Below are positions 53,508 to 62,327 of a stretch of 64,000 nt of DNA, one piece after another. The notes under the pieces were generated by a model. That model was given only the letters and a program-made list of their open reading frames with translations. It was not told the DNA's origin and did not search any database. Numbering within the stretch: position 1 is the stretch's first letter; each line of letters starts with the position of its first letter. This DNA is from Pseudomonadota bacterium. GTDB lineage: Bacteria; Bdellovibrionota; UBA1018. The stretch spans positions 372,001 through 436,000 of the forward strand of contig JAIXQO010000002.1 of the NCBI GenBank assembly GCA_027485695.1, given 5' to 3'. Made by a program: the position numbers and the translations under genes.

Positions 53508-53696
53508 TTATGCGGTTTTTTTCATACGACGTAAGACGGTCTCGAGCGGGCAAAATCCGGTGAACGACGATTGAAACAGATTCAGGCCCACGAACGCAGT
53601 GAACCACAACCAATTCGGGTGCACCCAGTGCGCGAGTGCAAGACTGGCGAGAATAAACGTGCCGGCGAAAGCGCGAATCGTGTTTTCAATCGTCAT
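53508..53696 (-). CDS. DUF2892 membrane protein (first copy)
   Basis: Inner-membrane protein of 62 residues (MTIENTIRAFAGTFILASLA, WLWFTAFVGLNLFQSSFTGF, CPLETVLRRM). The GFCP loop matches the DUF2892/YgaP family. The start overlaps the RND stop (ATGA) with AGGAG upstream, so it is translated with the pump. Two tandem copies next to an ArsR regulator and rhodanese point to sulfide handling. Confidence 0.87.
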   Translation of the reverse strand: MTIENTIRAFAGTFILASLALAHWVHPNWLWFTAFVGLNLFQSSFTGFCPLETVLRRMKKTA

Positions 53697-56600
53697 GGGA
53701 CTTCTCCTGTTACTTGAGGGTTGAGTTCTTGGTATCGAGATTTTCCGACCAACCAAAAATAGAGCGCTGGAACTGCAAAACGAGAGATCAGCGTTGCGGC
53801 GATTTCACCAAAAATCAGACTCACGGCGAGCCCTTGGAAAATGGGATCCATCAGCATGACCGAGCTACCAACGACGACGGCTGCCGCAGTTAAAAGCATC
53901 GGGCGGAATCTGATCACACCAGCAGCGATCACGGCCTGCTTGAGCGCCATTCCTTCTTTGAGTTGATGCTCAATAAAATCGACGAGGATGATCGAGTTTC
54001 GAACAATAATTCCAGCCCCCGCTATAAATCCAATCATAGACGGTGCTCCAAAATAGAAACCCGCCCATGCATGACCTGGCAAAATACCAATCAAGCTGAT
54101 CGGAATCGGCGCCATGATGATGAGTGGAACTGTAAAACTCCGGAACCATCCCACAACCAGTACATAAATCAGGAGCATCACGACTGCGAACGCTCCCCCC
54201 AGATCTCGAAACACTTCATAGGTGATGAACCACTCCCCGTCCCATTTGACCGTGACCGACGAAGTATCCCAAGGAACCTCGGCCGTTTGTTGAGTGTAGG
54301 GAATGAGCGGCTGAATTTTAGCGAGTCCATAAACGGGCGCTTCTTCAGCACCGGACAATTCACTCATGACGTAAACGACTGGCTTGAGGTTTTTACGATG
54401 TAGGACTCGATTCTCAACCACGACCGGCGAAAGAAGCGATTTCGACAGTGAAGTCGATCCAGACTCAAACGACGGCAGCGATTGCCCACGGAATGGGTCC
54501 GGAGAACTTCGGGTCGACTGAGCTACGGACATCACAACCCCGATCTCTTCAGGCGAGGATACATCTTGAAGCGAAGCAAGCCGCGACTCACTCATCGTCA
54601 GCCGGCCTGCATACGAAACTTGCGAAGCACTGACGCCCGCTTGTCCTCCAACACTATAGTCAAACCCGTAGATGCGGCGCGGACGCCGCGGACGAAGTGT
54701 TGTATCAAGATCCACGACACTCGGTACCTGCTCGAATGCGGTTTTCACCTCGCGAGCAACACGGTCACGAGTCTCAGCGTCAGGGCCATAAATTTCTGCC
54801 AGCACGGTGGCGAGAACCGGCGGCCCCGGCGGAATCTCGAGCACTTGCGTAATCGCGCCATTTTTGCGCGCGAACTCTGCAACTAATGGGCGAATAGACT
54901 CGATGATTTGGTGTGAGCTGCGCTTTCGATCGGACTTGTCTTTCAATACGATCTGCAAGTCGACTTGCTCGTCGCTTCCGCGCAGAAACGTATGCTTCAC
55001 CATTCCTGAAAAAGAGTACGGCGCGGCCTCTCCCGAGTAGACCTGAATCTTTTGAATTTCCGAGACTTGTTTTAAGCCGTCGATCAGCGTCTGAGTTTGC
55101 TTGAGACTCCCCGCTAACGAAGTCCCTGATGAATAGTCCACCAAGATCTGAAACTCGTTTTTGTTGTCAAAAGGGAGCATCTTGACCTTGACGACCTTGA
55201 AATAAACGAGAGACATCGATGCTAGGAGCAGGAATCCGGTACCGCCGCCGAACAAAAGCGCATTTTTTTTGTAGCGCAATAACCATTCCATCACGTTCTT
55301 GTAGAGGCGATCGAGTTTAGAATCTGAATGTCCCGCTGATGCCGCTTCTCCACGATGCTCTTGCTTCATCAAGCGTACGGCTGCCCACGGGGTAACGATG
55401 AATGCCACGAACAATGATACGATCATCGCGAGGCTCGCACCCACGGGAATCGGTTTCATGTACGGCCCCATGAGCCCACGAACGAACGCCATCGGCAAGA
55501 TGGATGCAATCACGGTAAAGGTCGCGAGAATCGTTGGATTCCCCACCTCGATGACTCCATCCATGGTCGCTTGAAAAATGGATTTCTTGCGGTCCAAGTG
55601 CAAATGACGCTCAATATTTTCCACGACGACAATCGCATCGTCGACCAAGATTCCGATCGAGAAAATCAGGGCGAATAACGTCACCCGGTTCAGCGTATAG
55701 CCCAGGAAATAGTAGATCGCGAGCGTCAGAGCGAGCGTGACGGGAATGGCGATTGCGACCACAAACGCCGCCCTGATGCCCATGAATAATGCGATCAAGA
55801 TGGAAACCGAGATCGTCGCGATCAGGAGATGCTCGATGAGCTCATTAGATTTTGCTTCGGCAGTTGAGCCATAGTCTCGGGTAACCGAGAGACGAACGTC
55901 GTCCGGAAGCCGTTTTCCAAACATCTCGGCATGGGCGAGGAGTTTTTTGGTGAGAACAACCACGTTGGTGCCTTTGCGCTTTGCAAACACAACAGAGACT
56001 GCCGGCTCCGGATTGAAGCCTTGGGCGCTCGAATACAAGACCGAAGCTCGAGTGCGCTCTTCTGGTCCATCGAGAACTTCCGCAACGTCTCGGACCCGAA
56101 CCACCTGTCCGGAGCGTTGTCCGATGGCGACTTTGCGAACATCGTCCGCGGACTTAAACCGTCCACCGATTTCCACGTCCATCACCGAGTCGGGACCCCA
56201 GGTTTTGTCTCCCGGTAGCCGTTGATCATTTTTCGTGAGGGCATCGGCCAGAGACAGCACTGATATTCCGCGTGTTGCAAGTTGCTCAGGCTGAGCAATC
56301 ACTCGAACCACTCGCTTAAGACCGCCGAGAAGCTCAACCCGACTCAGATCCGAAGTACTCGACAATTCACGCGCGAGTGGTGCGATGAGCTGCCGGAGTT
56401 CGTAATCGGAGCGTTTGGATGAACTATAAGTCAGAGTCAGGAACGGGACGTCATCGATCGAGTAAGATTTCACCATCGGTTCCATCGACTCGCGCGGCAA
56501 GAGCGATCGAACCGTCATCATTTTGTGATGAACTTTTACTAAACTAGGTTCGATCGGCTCTCCTACCTTGAAACGAACCGTGATCAACGCACCGTTAGCG

Positions 56601-56884
56601 CAACTACTCGAATAGACGTATTCGACGCCATCGAGCCCCCAAACCTCCCGCTCAATCGGCTCGACGATTTTTCGTTCGACTTCGCTTGCTTCCAGTCCGG
56701 GCGCCCCGACTTGAATATCAATCATCGGGACCGAGATTTGTGGCTCTTCCTCTTTGGGGGTAATGAAAACCGCTCCCAGTCCAAGAATCAACGATGAGCC
56801 AATCAATACTGGAGTGAGCTTAGATCGAACGAAACCGCGCGCTAGTCGCCCGGCTATTCCTTCATGGTGTTCGAGGTCACTCAC
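53693..56884 (-). CDS. RND-family efflux permease
   Basis: Inner-membrane resistance-nodulation-division pump of 1063 residues. The N-terminal membrane segment, two large periplasmic loops, and a TM4 with the proton-relay GILVDDAIVVVENIERH are clear. The sequence resembles the AcrB/CzcA mixed group found next to DUF2892 proteins. GTG 56884 follows a strong AGGAGG and overlaps the TolC stop by eight bases. No periplasmic adaptor (HlyD/AcrA-type) gene is in the operon, which is unusual. The substrate is unknown; sulfur-related or metal export is inferred from the regulator. Confidence 0.93.
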   Translation of the reverse strand: MSDLEHHEGIAGRLARGFVRSKLTPVLIGSSLILGLGAVFITPKEEEPQISVPMIDIQVGAPGLEASEVERKIVEPIEREVWGLDGVEYVYSSSCANGALITVRFKVGEPIEPSLVKVHHKMMTVRSLLPRESMEPMVKSYSIDDVPFLTLTYSSSKRSDYELRQLIAPLARELSSTSDLSRVELLGGLKRVVRVIAQPEQLATRGISVLSLADALTKNDQRLPGDKTWGPDSVMDVEIGGRFKSADDVRKVAIGQRSGQVVRVRDVAEVLDGPEERTRASVLYSSAQGFNPEPAVSVVFAKRKGTNVVVLTKKLLAHAEMFGKRLPDDVRLSVTRDYGSTAEAKSNELIEHLLIATISVSILIALFMGIRAAFVVAIAIPVTLALTLAIYYFLGYTLNRVTLFALIFSIGILVDDAIVVVENIERHLHLDRKKSIFQATMDGVIEVGNPTILATFTVIASILPMAFVRGLMGPYMKPIPVGASLAMIVSLFVAFIVTPWAAVRLMKQEHRGEAASAGHSDSKLDRLYKNVMEWLLRYKKNALLFGGGTGFLLLASMSLVYFKVVKVKMLPFDNKNEFQILVDYSSGTSLAGSLKQTQTLIDGLKQVSEIQKIQVYSGEAAPYSFSGMVKHTFLRGSDEQVDLQIVLKDKSDRKRSSHQIIESIRPLVAEFARKNGAITQVLEIPPGPPVLATVLAEIYGPDAETRDRVAREVKTAFEQVPSVVDLDTTLRPRRPRRIYGFDYSVGGQAGVSASQVSYAGRLTMSESRLASLQDVSSPEEIGVVMSVAQSTRSSPDPFRGQSLPSFESGSTSLSKSLLSPVVVENRVLHRKNLKPVVYVMSELSGAEEAPVYGLAKIQPLIPYTQQTAEVPWDTSSVTVKWDGEWFITYEVFRDLGGAFAVVMLLIYVLVVGWFRSFTVPLIIMAPIPISLIGILPGHAWAGFYFGAPSMIGFIAGAGIIVRNSIILVDFIEHQLKEGMALKQAVIAAGVIRFRPMLLTAAAVVVGSSVMLMDPIFQGLAVSLIFGEIAATLISRFAVPALYFWLVGKSRYQELNPQVTGEVP

Positions 56885-58181
56885 GGGAACCTCCTAAGAG
56901 AACAAAAAGTTGAGCTTGTTGCCGAATAAGTTCTGAGACGAGCTGCCCCTCTTGATCGATGACATCCACACGACGGGATAGAACATCAGAAAGCTGAAGC
57001 GCATTAACGGAGCCCGTCCGAAACAAACGCTCGGTCACGAAGATCTGCTCCCGAAGCAACCGGGACGAATCCCGAAGCCGAGTGAGGTTCTCTCGGATCA
57101 GCGGAATTGCGTTTTCGAGTGCTCGACGCTCGGCGCGACTATTTTGTGCAATCTCCTGGGATTTCGCTTGAACTGATTGAGCATGAAGTCGGGCTTGGCG
57201 ATAAGCACCGATTTGACGAGCATCAAACAGGCTCCACTGTAAATAGGCTCCATATTCAGACGAAGTTCCCGAATCGCGCGGGGATTGCATCCATTGACCG
57301 GACGCATAGATACCGACCTGTGGCAGCCAACGGGATTTCTCGGATTGGGCGTAACTCTCCTGAGCACGAGCCGAGAGACGAAACGCCTGGGACCGATAGT
57401 CTTCTTGATTAGATCGGGTGGATTCTTGAAATTTCTGATCGATGAACCCGATCGCATCGACCGATTGGAGGCCTTGAGCACTGAGCTGGGGCATCCCACT
57501 CTGCTCGCTCAGCCGTATCTCAATGGCACGCATCTCAATCTGAGCACGGGCGACGATGCCCTGGAGTCGATTCTCGAGCGACTTCATGCCGAGCCAACCG
57601 GAGTAACCGACGGGATTATCTCGCGAAGCCAAACGATAACGTTCAAGGATGCCCTGGAGTTTTGCCTGAAGTTCCAAGATCGCCTGGACTTCGGACTTGA
57701 GATTGGACCAAATCGCAAAATCTCGAACGACTTGTGAATAGATCTCTCGCTCTGCGGCCTGGACTTCCAGTCCGCGACTCTCCAGCAAATACCCCGCGCC
57801 TTGAGCCGATGCTCGAGACGAGCCTCCTTCGAATATTGGGAGCACGAGTGATAACTGGCCCTGCTTAAACCACTCGCGACTCGGATCATTCATCACCGAC
57901 GGATTTAGATCCGAGGCTTGGAGCGAACGAGCCCCGAGCTGGGAAAACAAAGTGGTGGAAGGACTATTCGTGGAGAAAACCCCCGCACTCGCCACCAATC
58001 TGGGCGCCCAGTGTGCGTTTGCGCGAGATTTTTGAATCTCGAGCGCCTCTTTCTCTCGACGCTCAGATTCAAGCGCAGGAGCCCCTGAGGAAATCGCACT
58101 CCAAACCGTATCAAAACTGGCATCAGCCCGTGCGGAAACCGAAAATAAGAGAACCGAAAAAATAACGAATGAATTTTGCAT
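56877..58181 (-). CDS. TolC-family outer membrane factor
   Basis: Outer-membrane channel of 434 residues. Signal peptide FVIFSVLLFSVSARA. Long coiled-coil helices of the tunnel are visible in both halves (ESERREKEALEIQKSRAN; EIYSQVVRDFAIWSNLKSEV), separated by short barrel strands (YASGQWMQSP, GAYLQWSLFD). This duplicated pattern is that of TolC proteins. ATG 58181 is five bases after the ArsR stop codon, so the gene is in the same operon. It should work with the RND permease. Confidence 0.9.
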   Translation of the reverse strand: MQNSFVIFSVLLFSVSARADASFDTVWSAISSGAPALESERREKEALEIQKSRANAHWAPRLVASAGVFSTNSPSTTLFSQLGARSLQASDLNPSVMNDPSREWFKQGQLSLVLPIFEGGSSRASAQGAGYLLESRGLEVQAAEREIYSQVVRDFAIWSNLKSEVQAILELQAKLQGILERYRLASRDNPVGYSGWLGMKSLENRLQGIVARAQIEMRAIEIRLSEQSGMPQLSAQGLQSVDAIGFIDQKFQESTRSNQEDYRSQAFRLSARAQESYAQSEKSRWLPQVGIYASGQWMQSPRDSGTSSEYGAYLQWSLFDARQIGAYRQARLHAQSVQAKSQEIAQNSRAERRALENAIPLIRENLTRLRDSSRLLREQIFVTERLFRTGSVNALQLSDVLSRRVDVIDQEGQLVSELIRQQAQLFVLLGGSRE

Positions 58182-58186
58182 AAAAA

Positions 58187-58492
58187 CTACTCTTTCGGAG
58201 GGCAATAGAGGCGTGCGAGCGTCTTCATCAGCTCGACGAGCCTCGGATCCTTGAGAGAATAAAAAACCTGATTCCCTTCGCGCTCGCCGATCACGCGCCC
58301 CTCTTTTCTCAATCGAGCCAAAAACTGGGAGGTCGGAGCCTGCTCTAAACCGCACGCATCTTGTAGCTCCTGAACGGTACAAGCTCCTTCGGACAACCGA
58401 CAAAGCACCAGTAATCGGGCGGGGTGAGAAAACGATTTGAAAATCTTACTCACCTCTACTGCCTGCTTTTTATTGACGGCAATGCCTTTCAC
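58187..58492 (-). CDS. ArsR-family repressor of BigR/SqrR type
   Basis: Winged-helix repressor of 101 residues. SHPARLLVLCRLSEGACTVQ opens the domain, then QAPTSQFLARLRKEGRVIGE is the recognition helix region, and GNQVFYSLKD the wing. Cys31 in LVLCRLSEG and Cys97 in LARLYCPPKE sit at positions like the two thiols of SqrR/BigR, which form a tetrasulfide with persulfides; Cys38 and Cys47 are also present. The operon and divergent rhodanese agree with a sulfide/persulfide sensor. GTG 58492 has AAAGGA upstream. Confidence 0.85.
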   Translation of the reverse strand: MKGIAVNKKQAVEVSKIFKSFSHPARLLVLCRLSEGACTVQELQDACGLEQAPTSQFLARLRKEGRVIGEREGNQVFYSLKDPRLVELMKTLARLYCPPKE

Positions 58493-58534
58493 AAGAATAT
58501 CCTTTCGATATCTTCAAATATATTGCAGATTATA

Positions 58535-58554
58535 TATATCAATCAAGATATATT
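58535..58554. promoter_or_regulatory. Operator candidate in the ArsR/rhodanese divergent gap
   Basis: ATATATC-N6-GATATAT in a very AT-rich 102-bp gap. A second overlapping AAATATAT...ATATATTT pairing exists. ArsR-type repressors bind imperfect inverted repeats of this kind; this is the best candidate for autoregulation. Confidence 0.45.
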
Positions 58555-58594
58555 TAAAGAACAATATACACACACGAAATCAAAGGAGTTTTCC

Positions 58595-58915
58595 ATGAAT
58601 ACGATCAGCATCCCAGAACTCAGAACCAGAATGCAGGCTGGCTTAGAAAAAAACGAACTCATCCTGGATGTTCGAGAGCCAGAGGAATTCTTGGCCGGAC
58701 ACATTCCAGGGGCGCGAAACTTCCCCCTCAGCCAACTGGAGCGAACTTAGAACGAGCTCCAGAACTATCATCGAATTTACGTACATTGTCAGGCCGGAAA
58801 AAGAGCGCAAACCGCGTCGCAGTTTCTCATTCAGCAAGGAATTCAAACGCTCGTTTGCATCTCTGACGGGGGCTTTGCGGACTGGAAATCGGCTGGATAC
58901 CCTACTTCAAATTAA
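58595..58915 (+). pseudogene. Single-domain rhodanese interrupted by TAG
   Basis: ATG 58595 (AAAGGAG upstream) starts a rhodanese: ELILDVREPEEFLAGHIPGA and ARNFPLSQLERT, then TAG at 58748-58750. The same frame continues NELQNYHRIYVHCQAGKRAQ to SDGGFADWKSAGYPTSN and TAA 58913. The catalytic CQAGKR loop (Cys65 counting through the stop) is after the TAG, so the truncated product cannot be active. The alignment of both halves suggests one substitution, perhaps TTG to TAG. Divergent from the BigR-like regulator. Confidence 0.75.
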
Positions 58916-58923
58916 AACGCTGA

Positions 58924-59610
58924 CTAGAGCAGAATTCGGGCGCGCTCCAACAGCAACTTGCGATCCCGGACCACAATCTTACGCCCGTCGGTATCGATGA
59001 TTCCCTCGCTCTTGAGCTGCCCGAGCGTGCGAATCACCGTCTCCTCCGTCGTGCCCGCCCAATCGGCGATTTCCTTGCGTTTCCAGGCATGATCCTTAGA
59101 ACGGTTTTGAAAGATCAGAAGCGCCTCGGCAACACGCTCTGCGGCTGAAAGGTCGGTTGCATGACAGAGCCGGCTCTCGAGCTCGTGCACTTCGCTCGAG
59201 AGCTTACGGATCGCCGCAATCGCGACTTTCGGGTCGTGCTCGAGCATGGTCAAAAAAACATTCTTAGGGATAAAGCAGACCTCGGTGTCTTTGACTGCGC
59301 GCGCCGAGCTATGGCACTCACCATCATGCAGTATCGCCTTGTAACCCATGACGCCGCCGGCTTCGACGACATGCAAAAGATGCATCACGCCTTCGCTGGA
59401 CTCATTCTCGAGCTTCACTGCTCCGTCTTTGATGCAATAAAGGCCGTCTAGCTCGTCCCCTTCGTGAAACAAGTACTCGCCCTTTTTGTACTTCCTCATG
59501 ACCTTGGATTCATCGAGTGCATCAATGGAGGCCCCTTTGGCTTCACAAAAGATGCTCAAATGGCGCTGATCGCAATTTTCGCAATGATGTTTCGTAGGGG
59601 TCTTGGACAT
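58924..59610 (-). CDS. FNR-type Crp/Fnr-family regulator
   Basis: Oxygen-sensing regulator of 228 residues. The N-terminal cluster ligands are Cys10, Cys13 and Cys22, and Cys112 (in DTEVCFIPKN) sits like the fourth FNR ligand, so an oxygen-labile [4Fe-4S] is likely. A cNMP-binding fold follows (GEYLFHEGDELDGLYCIKDG), then the helix-turn-helix WKRKEIADWAGTTEETVIRT with E-TVIR instead of FNR's E--SR, so site specificity may differ slightly. It faces the CBS-domain gene and neighbours the cbb3 operon. Confidence 0.92.
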   Translation of the reverse strand: MSKTPTKHHCENCDQRHLSIFCEAKGASIDALDESKVMRKYKKGEYLFHEGDELDGLYCIKDGAVKLENESSEGVMHLLHVVEAGGVMGYKAILHDGECHSSARAVKDTEVCFIPKNVFLTMLEHDPKVAIAAIRKLSSEVHELESRLCHATDLSAAERVAEALLIFQNRSKDHAWKRKEIADWAGTTEETVIRTLGQLKSEGIIDTDGRKIVVRDRKLLLERARILL

Positions 59611-59657
59611 GAATTTTCACCTCGGAATGAACGGATTCCTCCATTTTAATTCAAAAC

Positions 59658-59671
59658 CTGACGCCTGTCAT
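59658..59671. promoter_or_regulatory. FNR/Dnr-type binding site candidate
   Basis: cTGAC-GCCT-GTCAt at 59658-59671, in the gap between the divergent regulator and CBS-domain genes, matches the TTGAC-N4-GTCAA consensus except for the outer bases. Centred near 59664.5, it would be about -41 if transcription to the CBS-domain gene starts near 59706, where a weak CAAGAT -10 (59694) fits. Confidence 0.5.
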
Positions 59672-59721
59672 GTTGCTAAGAATCCATTGGGGCCAAGATG
59701 GGAATTAGGAGCAAAATTCAT

Positions 59722-60126
59722 ATGAAAGCGATGCCAACGATACAAAAATTTATGACCACTACGCCCCACTCGATTGGGGCAGAGCAAAACCTCAAAACCG
59801 CCCAAGCGCTGATGATTAAACACGAAATCAGACATCTACCGGTGATGAAAAACGGTACATTAGCCGGAATACTCACGGACCGGGACTTGAAACTCGCATT
59901 TGGCATTCGCGGCGTTGACCCCGAAAAGACCCTCGTCGAGGAAGTCGCCATCGAAGAACCCTGCCTGACCTCTCCACAATCTTCGCTCTCCGAGGTCGCA
60001 CACCTCATGGCCGATAAAAAAATCGGGAGCGCGCTCGTGGTGGACCACCATAAACTGGTCGGAATCTTCACGACGACCGACGCACTCATGGCGCTGGCCT
60101 CGGTGCTGGAAGCTCGCCACCACTAA
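59722..60126 (+). CDS. Stand-alone CBS-pair protein
   Basis: Protein of 134 residues made of two CBS domains: about residues 5-60 (MIKHEIRHLPVMKNGTLAGI) and 70-130 (MADKKIGSALVVDHHKLVGI). These pairs bind adenosine nucleotides such as AMP or ATP and often regulate partner enzymes or transporters. ATG 59722 follows TAGGAG. It faces an FNR-type regulator across a Dnr-like site, so microaerobic control is likely. The C-terminus ends ARHH. Confidence 0.88.
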   Translation: MKAMPTIQKFMTTTPHSIGAEQNLKTAQALMIKHEIRHLPVMKNGTLAGILTDRDLKLAFGIRGVDPEKTLVEEVAIEEPCLTSPQSSLSEVAHLMADKKIGSALVVDHHKLVGIFTTTDALMALASVLEARHH

Positions 60127-60147
60127 AAACAAGCAGCGACCCAAGCA

Positions 60148-60193
60148 AAAACAAACGCCCTTTTCTGTCCGCCACAGAAGGGGGCGTTTGTTT
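60148..60193. terminator. Long bidirectional terminator hairpin
   Basis: AAACAAACGCCCTTTTCTGT pairs almost fully with ACAGAAGGGGGCGTTTGTTT across CCGCC, between two convergent genes, with T-rich flanks in both directions. Confidence 0.85.
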
Positions 60194-60217
60194 ATTTTGA
60201 ATTTCAGAAATAAGAAA

Positions 60218-60934
60218 TCAGTTTGCAATACTCACTGCCGAATGTGTCGTACAGATCGGCGCACTGCTCGTTGGGTCTACCCGAAAGATTCCTGTGAATT
60301 TAGACTCCAGCGACAAAACTCCCATCACGACGAGGATACACCCGAAAATTTGTCGAGAGTGTCCGCGGGACGAGCGGTAAATCCACTCCAAACCTTGCCC
60401 CCCCAATAAGAGGCTCGGCATCGTTCCGATCCAAAATGCGATGAGCACGCCCGCGCCGCGAACTGCGCTCCCAGTTCCAATCGCAATCCAAACAAACGTC
60501 ATCAGCCAACCACATGGCAAAAACGCGGAGAAAAATCCAGAAACTCCGAGTGTTCGAACCATCTTCCACCGCGAACCGATCGAAAAAAGAAAACGGGACA
60601 ATCCTGAGAACCCCGGAATCGAAAACTCTCCTACTGGACGACCTCGAATGAGTTTTACGCCTGTCCCAATCAGCGCGACCGACATCACGAGGGCGAATAG
60701 AATGGACGCTCCCTGCACACCGCGAGAAGCCAATAGCCAGTCACCCAAATACCCAGCCAAGGCTCCAATCGCCAAATACCCCAATAGCCTGAAAAAATGA
60801 TAGGGAACCGACGCCCAGCCAGTCTTGCCGCCCGTTGCCGCAAGCACCAAACCTCCGCACATGGAGACACAGTGAAGACTGCCCGATAGGCTGCCAGCTA
60901 GAATTCCCAGGAGAAAATAGAGTTCAGTTGCCAT
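60218..60934 (-). CDS. DsbD_2/TauE-SafE-like membrane protein, cbb3-associated
   Basis: Inner-membrane protein of 238 residues with about six helices. SLHCVSMCGGLVLAATG near the N-terminus and FFSAFLPCGWLMTFV carry conserved Cys in membrane helices, the hallmark of the 'sulfite exporter TauE/SafE'-annotated group that is in fact encoded with cbb3 oxidase accessory genes; a copper delivery or thiol role is suspected. The start overlaps the ccoG stop (TGATG), so it belongs to the ccoNOQPG operon. Confidence 0.85.
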   Translation of the reverse strand: MATELYFLLGILAGSLSGSLHCVSMCGGLVLAATGGKTGWASVPYHFFRLLGYLAIGALAGYLGDWLLASRGVQGASILFALVMSVALIGTGVKLIRGRPVGEFSIPGFSGLSRFLFSIGSRWKMVRTLGVSGFFSAFLPCGWLMTFVWIAIGTGSAVRGAGVLIAFWIGTMPSLLLGGQGLEWIYRSSRGHSRQIFGCILVVMGVLSLESKFTGIFRVDPTSSAPICTTHSAVSIAN

Positions 60935-62310
60935 CAAATTGGCCCCAACAGTTTGAGAGAAACCGTTTTGCGTTCATTCTTGCTCGCACCGAACTCCCAG
61001 ATCGTCCAGAGATCCATGGTGAGATTGCCCCGGCTACCCAAGAGTTTATCCGGAAAAATAACGAAAAATGAACGAGTGACTGACTCGCCCGTCTTTAGAC
61101 GCAAAGCTGAACGGTCTTGCTCGATCAACTCTATGCCTTGAGCCTTGAGTTCCTCCGGAAATTGGAGCGCGACCGTCACGTCGCTCGGACTTAAGTTGTA
61201 GAGCTTAGCCCAAAAATGATTGGAGATCCGTCGAGTACCCAGACCAGAACCCCCATCGACGATTTGATAGGGAGAATCAGTCGCGCGAAGAACATCCACC
61301 TGAAAAATCTCGTGCGTCGCCATCCGAATACTCAAACCCGTAAGCGCGACGATCAAAAGCGCGCCATAGATCTTGGTGCGAGTGGGCACTCGGGGCCCCG
61401 GCTTGCCAGCAAGTCCGAGCTCGCTTTCGTAGCGCACCAATCCACGTGCGCGTCCAAGTTTATCCATTACTGAATCACAAGCATCGATACAAGCCGTGCA
61501 ACCAATGCATTCCATCTGGAGTCCGTCTCGGATGTCGATCCCGGTCGGACAAACGTTCACGCATTTACGGCAGGCGACGCAATCATTTGAACGACTGCGA
61601 TCGTAGGAGACCGCCTTGGTCTGTTTGTCGATCATAATGGACTGAAACCGACCATACGGACAGGCAATCAAACAGAATTGCTCGCGGAACCAGCCGAGAT
61701 CGAAAAGAAAAAGTCCGACCAGCGCCAGCATCCAAATGAACGCGGTCGGATGCTCAATCGGCGAACGAGTCATCCACTCGCCCAGCTGATCCACGCCAAC
61801 AAAATAGGCTAAAAAACTATGAGAAACGACCAGAGCGGCCATCGCAAAAATACCCCACTTTGCGAAATGCCTGAGAATTCGATCAAACGTCCAAGGTCCC
61901 TCGCTCCAGCGTTTTTGTGCGATCCAGTCCCCGTCGATCCATCGTTCGATTCGCCGAAAAAAGAAATCCGTAAACACGGTCTGCGGACAGCCCCAGCCGC
62001 ACCAGGCTTTGCCAAAAAGTGAGGACGCTAGCGCCGCCGTCAGGGCGAAACTCGCAAATACCCAGAACAGTCCGGGTACATCCTGAGGGAGAAACAGTTG
62101 CCCCCCCAGGAAGAATCGACGATGCGCGATATCCAGCATCAACACCGGGTATCCGTTTACTTTCAACCACGGCAGGCCCAAGAACAGCACAATCAAAACA
62201 ACTTGAACGACCATCCGAGCGCGTTGGTATCGCCCAAGCACATATGCCGGGAAAATCTTGACTCGATTTCCTGAGACGTCCGTTGTTTTAATTTGATCGC
62301 GATAGTCCAT
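60934..62310 (-). CDS. ccoG: cbb3 oxidase accessory protein CcoG (FixG/RdxA)
   Basis: Membrane ferredoxin-like protein of 458 residues needed for cbb3 oxidase assembly; it reduces copper for insertion. About five helices, then the [4Fe-4S] clusters in CVACRKCVNVCPTGIDI and CIGCTACIDAC, and the family stretches AWCGWGCPQTVFTDFFFRRI and EQFCLIACPYGRFQSIMID. A C-terminal immunoglobulin-like FixG domain follows (DVTVALQFPEELKAQGIEL). ATG 62310. The upstream gene is ccoP, 17 bp away. Confidence 0.95.
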   Translation of the reverse strand: MDYRDQIKTTDVSGNRVKIFPAYVLGRYQRARMVVQVVLIVLFLGLPWLKVNGYPVLMLDIAHRRFFLGGQLFLPQDVPGLFWVFASFALTAALASSLFGKAWCGWGCPQTVFTDFFFRRIERWIDGDWIAQKRWSEGPWTFDRILRHFAKWGIFAMAALVVSHSFLAYFVGVDQLGEWMTRSPIEHPTAFIWMLALVGLFLFDLGWFREQFCLIACPYGRFQSIMIDKQTKAVSYDRSRSNDCVACRKCVNVCPTGIDIRDGLQMECIGCTACIDACDSVMDKLGRARGLVRYESELGLAGKPGPRVPTRTKIYGALLIVALTGLSIRMATHEIFQVDVLRATDSPYQIVDGGSGLGTRRISNHFWAKLYNLSPSDVTVALQFPEELKAQGIELIEQDRSALRLKTGESVTRSFFVIFPDKLLGSRGNLTMDLWTIWEFGASKNERKTVSLKLLGPI

Positions 62311-62327
62311 GGGCCGCCTCTGATTCC

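Noticed and set aside
20593..58750. Genome-wide TAG recoding to explain both amber-interrupted genes
   Set aside because: Many intact genes here end in TAG at the expected family length (stops at 2083, 16452, 17768, 26048, 33516, ccoQ 62903 and the ArsR gene 58187), so TAG is an ordinary stop. Local suppression stays possible, but full reassignment does not.
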